A stretch of 9,389 nt of DNA from Armatimonadota bacterium (lineage in GTDB: Bacteria > Armatimonadota > Armatimonadia > Armatimonadales > Armatimonadaceae). Both the position numbers and the translations under genes were made by a program. The notes beneath the pieces are model-generated. The model was not told the DNA's origin, did no database searches, and saw only the letters and a list, made by a program, of their open reading frames with translations. The DNA is taken from positions 1-9,389 of the forward strand of contig JACMIS010000552.1 of NCBI GenBank assembly GCA_014381035.1, in the 5' to 3' direction. Positions 6,798 to 9,389 of this stretch are shown piece after piece (the stretch's first letter is position 1; the number at the start of each line of letters is the position of its first letter).

Positions 6798-7625
6798 ATG
6801 ACGGCGACTGTTTCCGCGCTTCATATTTACCCGATCAAAGGGTGCCGGGGGATCGACCACGTTTCCGCCGTCGTCGAAGCGCGGGGATTCCGGCACGACC
6901 GTCGCTGGATGCTGGTCCACAAGGATACCGGCGGCTTTCTGTCGCAACGTTCGCACCCCGAAATGGCGCGGATGGAGGTGGCGGTCGGCACGGTCGGCAC
7001 GCTCACCGTAGGTTACGATGACATGGCGTTCACCGTGCCGTTCCTGCCGGATCGGGAACTGACACGCTGTGAGGTATCTGTCTGGGCATTCACCGGGAAC
7101 GCCCTCGATTGCGGGGACGAGGCGGCGACGTTTTTCTCGGACGCGCTCCGGATTCCGGTGCGACTGACGCGAGTCCCGGACGATTTCTCCCGGCGCGTCA
7201 AGCCCGAATTCGCCGTCACGCCGGACGATGGCGCGGGATTTGCCGATGCCTTTCCGATGCTACTGACGACCGAACCATCGCTCACAGATCTGAATACGCG
7301 CCTCGCGGCGACCGTACCGATGGACCGTTTTCGCCCGAACATCGTCGTGTCCGGCGACTTCGCCGCGTGGTCGGAACACGCGTGGCAGACCGTGCAATTC
7401 GGCGACGGGGCACGGTTTCATTCCGTCAAGCCGTGCGACCGGTGCTCGGTGACAACGATAGACCAGAAATCCGGCGCGAAAACCGGTGTCGAACCGCTCG
7501 CAACGCTGGCGACATTTCGCCGCGACCCGCAAACCGGGAAAGTCTATTTCGGCGTGAATCTGATACCGGGCAGGGAAAGCATTTCACGCACGATTTCCGT
7601 GGGGGATTCGCTCACTTTGGGGTAA
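6798..7625 (+). CDS. MOSC domain-containing protein (YcbX / mARC type, no ferredoxin domain)
   Basis: A 275-residue cytosolic protein. The N-terminal part (VSALHIYPIKGCRGI, then RGFRHDRRWMLV) is the MOSC N-terminal beta-barrel domain. The C-terminal half is the MOSC domain with KPCDRCSVTTID; Cys213 is the expected molybdenum ligand by analogy with YcbX and mARC. EPLATLATFRRD and VYFGVNLI complete the family pattern. Known relatives reduce N-hydroxylated compounds using molybdenum cofactor. E. coli YcbX carries an extra C-terminal 2Fe-2S domain that is absent here, so electrons would have to come from a separate partner not in this window. The ATG directly follows the stop of the M16 gene, which implies co-transcription and probably translational coupling. 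No substrate can be named. Confidence 0.88.
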   Translation: MTATVSALHIYPIKGCRGIDHVSAVVEARGFRHDRRWMLVHKDTGGFLSQRSHPEMARMEVAVGTVGTLTVGYDDMAFTVPFLPDRELTRCEVSVWAFTGNALDCGDEAATFFSDALRIPVRLTRVPDDFSRRVKPEFAVTPDDGAGFADAFPMLLTTEPSLTDLNTRLAATVPMDRFRPNIVVSGDFAAWSEHAWQTVQFGDGARFHSVKPCDRCSVTTIDQKSGAKTGVEPLATLATFRRDPQTGKVYFGVNLIPGRESISRTISVGDSLTLG

Positions 7626-7628
7626 CAT
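7623..7628 (+). promoter_or_regulatory. Weak -10-like hexamer TAACAT before the DUF6886 gene
   Basis: TAACAT overlaps the stop codon of the MOSC gene and ends 6 bases before the ATG at 7635. It fits the TANNNT pattern seen at neighbouring starts but is the weakest case. No Shine-Dalgarno sequence is visible near the ATG and no -35 was found. Read-through from the MOSC gene is equally possible. Confidence 0.25.
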
Positions 7629-7634
7629 AACGCT

Positions 7635-8168
7635 ATGTCGGACGCACCACAATATCTGTTGCATTTTTCGGAGGACGCGACCATCACGCGCTTCGAACCA
7701 CAACCCGCGTCCGGTCAGCCGGGCGGCGAGGCGTTTGTCTGGGCAATCGCACCGGATCGCGCCGCACTCTACCTGTTCCCCCGCGACTGCCCGCGTATCG
7801 GCTACTGGGCGACCCCGAAAACCTCCGCCAGTGACCGCTACCGTTTCCTCTCCCAAACCGACGCGAAGCGTGTCATGGTCGTCGAATCCAGCTGGATCAC
7901 CAAACTCTGTGAGTGCAAACTGTTCGCATACCGGCTACCGCCCGATCTTTTTCTTCCCACCGGCATGGACGGCTACTACACGTCGAAGGTGCCGATTGTC
8001 CCGCTCAGCGTGCGCCCGGTCGGCGATCTGCTCGAAGCCATCACCGCCGAGGACACCGAACTGCGCATCACGCCCTCGCTCTGGACCCTGCACGATGCTC
8101 TTTCGGAATCTACTCTGCACTTTTCCATGCTCCGGATGCGCAACGCATCGCCGCGCCAGGAAAAATAG
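7635..8168 (+). CDS. DUF6886 family protein, function unknown
   Basis: A 177-residue protein without signal peptide or membrane segment. The sequence follows what I recall of the DUF6886 family: LLHFSED-ITRFEP at the N-terminus, AFVWAIAPDRAALYLFPRDCPRIGYW at about residues 34-60 (Cys53 within FPRDCPR), a middle segment ending YRLPPDLF, PIVPLSVRPVGDLLEAI, and a C-terminal SLWTLHDALSESTLHFSMLRMRNA. The family has no assigned function that I know of and no classical catalytic motif is evident. Nine bases separate it from the MOSC gene, so it may be the third gene of an M16-MOSC-DUF6886 unit, or be read from its own weak promoter. Confidence 0.78.
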   Translation: MSDAPQYLLHFSEDATITRFEPQPASGQPGGEAFVWAIAPDRAALYLFPRDCPRIGYWATPKTSASDRYRFLSQTDAKRVMVVESSWITKLCECKLFAYRLPPDLFLPTGMDGYYTSKVPIVPLSVRPVGDLLEAITAEDTELRITPSLWTLHDALSESTLHFSMLRMRNASPRQEK

Positions 8169-8170
8169 TG

Positions 8171-8187
8171 TCGGGTGAAACCCCCGA
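8171..8187 (+). terminator. Weak hairpin after the DUF6886 gene
   Basis: TCGGG (8171-8175) can pair with CCCGA (8183-8187) over a 7-base loop, three bases after the stop codon. The stem is short and no T run follows, so a terminator role is only possible. Confidence 0.2.
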
Positions 8188-8238
8188 ACCAAATGATGTG
8201 CAGTAGTTGTATCTGGAACACAAACTATAAAATAGCGG

Positions 8239-8244
8239 TACAAT
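8239..8244 (+). promoter_or_regulatory. -10-like hexamer TACAAT for nadE
   Basis: TACAAT, in the context GCGG-TACAAT-CGG, ends 6 bases before the ATG at 8251. GGAG at 8246-8249 is only one base from the ATG, too close to act as a ribosome binding site. A leaderless mRNA is the simplest reading. A TATAAA at 8226-8231 could be an alternative -10 giving a leader of about 13 bases. Confidence 0.5.
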
Positions 8245-8250
8245 CGGAGT

Positions 8251-9389
8251 ATGAGTACTGAATCCGTTCCTACCCGGACCGCGCAAAACTTCTTCTCGCC
8301 ATTTTCGCACGGCTTTGTCCGTGTCGCCGTCGCCGTTCCCGATGTGCGGGTTGCCGACCCGCGCTTTAACGCCGAACGTACCCTCGCGCTTGCCGAACGC
8401 GCCGCCGCCGAATATGCACAGGTTTGCCTGTTCCCCGAACTCGGCATCTCGGCATACACCTGCGACGATCTGTTTCATCAGGACGCCCTGCTGGACGAAG
8501 TCCGCGCCTCGCTCGACAGCCTGTGCCGCGCGACGACGGATGTGTCCTGTATTCTCGTTATCGGGGCACCGCTCCGCTTCGAGAACCGCGTTTACAACTG
8601 CGCCGTGATTGTATACAAAGGGGCGATCTTAGGCATCGTGCCGAAATCGTACCTGCCGAACTACCGCGAATTTTATGAGAAACGGTATTTCGCGTCGGCG
8701 CGGGACGCGGGAATGGACACGGTGACGCTTCTTGGCGCGAGCGTACCGTTCGGGACCGATCTCGTTTTCACGGCGGACAACGTTCCTGGCTTCACGCTCC
8801 ATGCTGAAATCTGCGAGGATGTTTGGACACCGGTCCCGCCGTCTACGTTCGCCGCGCTGAACGGTGCGACGGTGCTCTGCAACCTGTCCGCATCGAACAT
8901 CACTATCGGCAAGGCGGAATGGCGCAAAACCCTCTGCGCCGGGCACTCCGGGCGGTGCGTCGCCGCGTACCTGTATTCGGCGGCGGGCGCGGGGGAGAGC
9001 ACGACCGATCTCGCGTGGGACGGGCACGCGCTGATCTACGAGAACGGCGATCTGCTCGCGGAATCCGAGCGGTTCGCGGACGGCGAGCGGCTGATCGTCT
9101 CCGACATCGACTTGGAGCGGCTGGCGAACGAGCGGACGCGCCTGTCATCGTTCACCGACTCCGCGCACGACTTCGGCGAGCGCAAAGTCCGCCGCATCGC
9201 CATAAATCTGGACCTCCCCGACACCCAAAACATCCCGCTCCGACGCCGCGTCGAGCGGTTCCCGTTCGTACCAACCAATGCCGCCGTGCGCGACGAGCGG
9301 TGCTACGAGGCATACAACATCCAGGTCGCCGGATTGACCAAGCGGCTACAAAGTTCGCGCATACAAAAGATCGTGATCGGGGTTTCCGG
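8251..9389 (+). CDS. nadE: Glutamine-dependent NAD+ synthetase, 3' end outside the window
   Basis: An open frame from ATG at 8251 continues through 379 codons to the right edge; complete enzymes of this type have about 650-690 residues. The enzyme converts nicotinic acid adenine dinucleotide to NAD+ with ATP, using ammonia released from glutamine. The N-terminal domain is a nitrilase-fold glutaminase: Glu63 in FPELGISAY, Lys132 in [14 protein letters not shown] and the nucleophile Cys188 in EICEDVW form the expected Glu-Lys-Cys triad. [19 protein letters not shown] near the N-terminus and [11 protein letters not shown] are typical of the bacterial two-domain form. The last residues are KIVIGVSG, the beginning of the ATP-pyrophosphatase P-loop of the synthetase domain, so the cut falls right at the domain's ATP site. 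Preceded by an 82-base gap with its own -10-like element. Confidence 0.95.
   Translation, partial: MSTESVPTRTAQNFFSPFSHGFVRVAVAVPDVRVADPRFNAERTLALAERAAAEYAQVCLFPELGISAYTCDDLFHQDALLDEVRASLDSLCRATTDVSCILVIGAPLRFENRVYNCAVIVYKGAILGIVPKSYLPNYREFYEKRYFASARDAGMDTVTLLGASVPFGTDLVFTADNVPGFTLHAEICEDVWTPVPPSTFAALNGATVLCNLSASNITIGKAEWRKTLCAGHSGRCVAAYLYSAAGAGESTTDLAWDGHALIYENGDLLAESERFADGERLIVSDIDLERLANERTRLSSFTDSAHDFGERKVRRIAINLDLPDTQNIPLRRRVERFPFVPTNAAVRDERCYEAYNIQVAGLTKRLQSSRIQKIVIGVS

Noticed and set aside
7935..8459. A 174-codon minus-strand open frame spanning the DUF6886-nadE junction
   Set aside because: It is antisense to two recognisable proteins and crosses the nadE promoter-like region; no supporting motif or start signal.
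1..9389. tRNA or rRNA genes, CRISPR arrays, insertion sequences, integrases, toxin-antitoxin or defence genes
   Set aside because: I looked for clusters of direct repeats, terminal inverted repeats, cloverleaf-like segments and characteristic protein motifs and saw none. Nearly all sequence is accounted for by eight genes with similar GC-rich composition, so there is no sign of a mobile island.

Overview
This is a GC-rich, gene-dense stretch of bacterial chromosome with eight protein-coding genes. I see no RNA genes, CRISPR arrays, insertion sequences or phage genes. The mix of genes resembles Armatimonadota or a related environmental phylum: an exported GH5-like hydrolase with a lipobox, a DPP IV-type S9 peptidase, a lone M16 peptidase, and a glutamine-dependent NAD+ synthetase. 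No single gene is diagnostic, so this placement is an inference of modest confidence.

Layout. On the minus strand, bases 1661 to 1 encode the N-terminal 553 residues of a secreted cellulase-family (clan GH-A) glycoside hydrolase, cut by the left edge. The remaining genes are on the plus strand. They are a DUF6428-type protein with a CC...CC tail (1781-2257), an exported dipeptidyl-peptidase IV-like serine peptidase (2362-4674), a membrane-anchored protein with an SH3-like C-terminus (4713-5315), an exported M16B zinc peptidase (5418-6797), a MOSC-domain protein abutting it (6798-7625), a DUF6886-type protein (7635-8168), and the first 379 residues of NadE (8251 to the right edge).

Function. 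The left part is exported degradative capacity for polysaccharides and peptides. The right part is cytosolic: molybdenum-cofactor-type chemistry and NAD+ synthesis. Only M16-MOSC (zero intergenic bases), possibly followed by DUF6886 (9 bases), looks like an operon. The window looks mostly like ordinary chromosome and I found no new multi-gene defence or biosynthetic system.

The best signal not explained by the genes is in the promoters. Four start codons (1661 minus, 2362, 5418, 8251), and more weakly 7635, lie only 6-9 bases downstream of a TATAAT/TACAAT/TATACT-like hexamer and have no usable Shine-Dalgarno sequence. That suggests frequent leaderless transcription. Other points worth a second look are the competing starts of the S9 peptidase, three seven-base G/C runs inside the SH3-like gene, and the cysteine tail of the DUF6428 protein.
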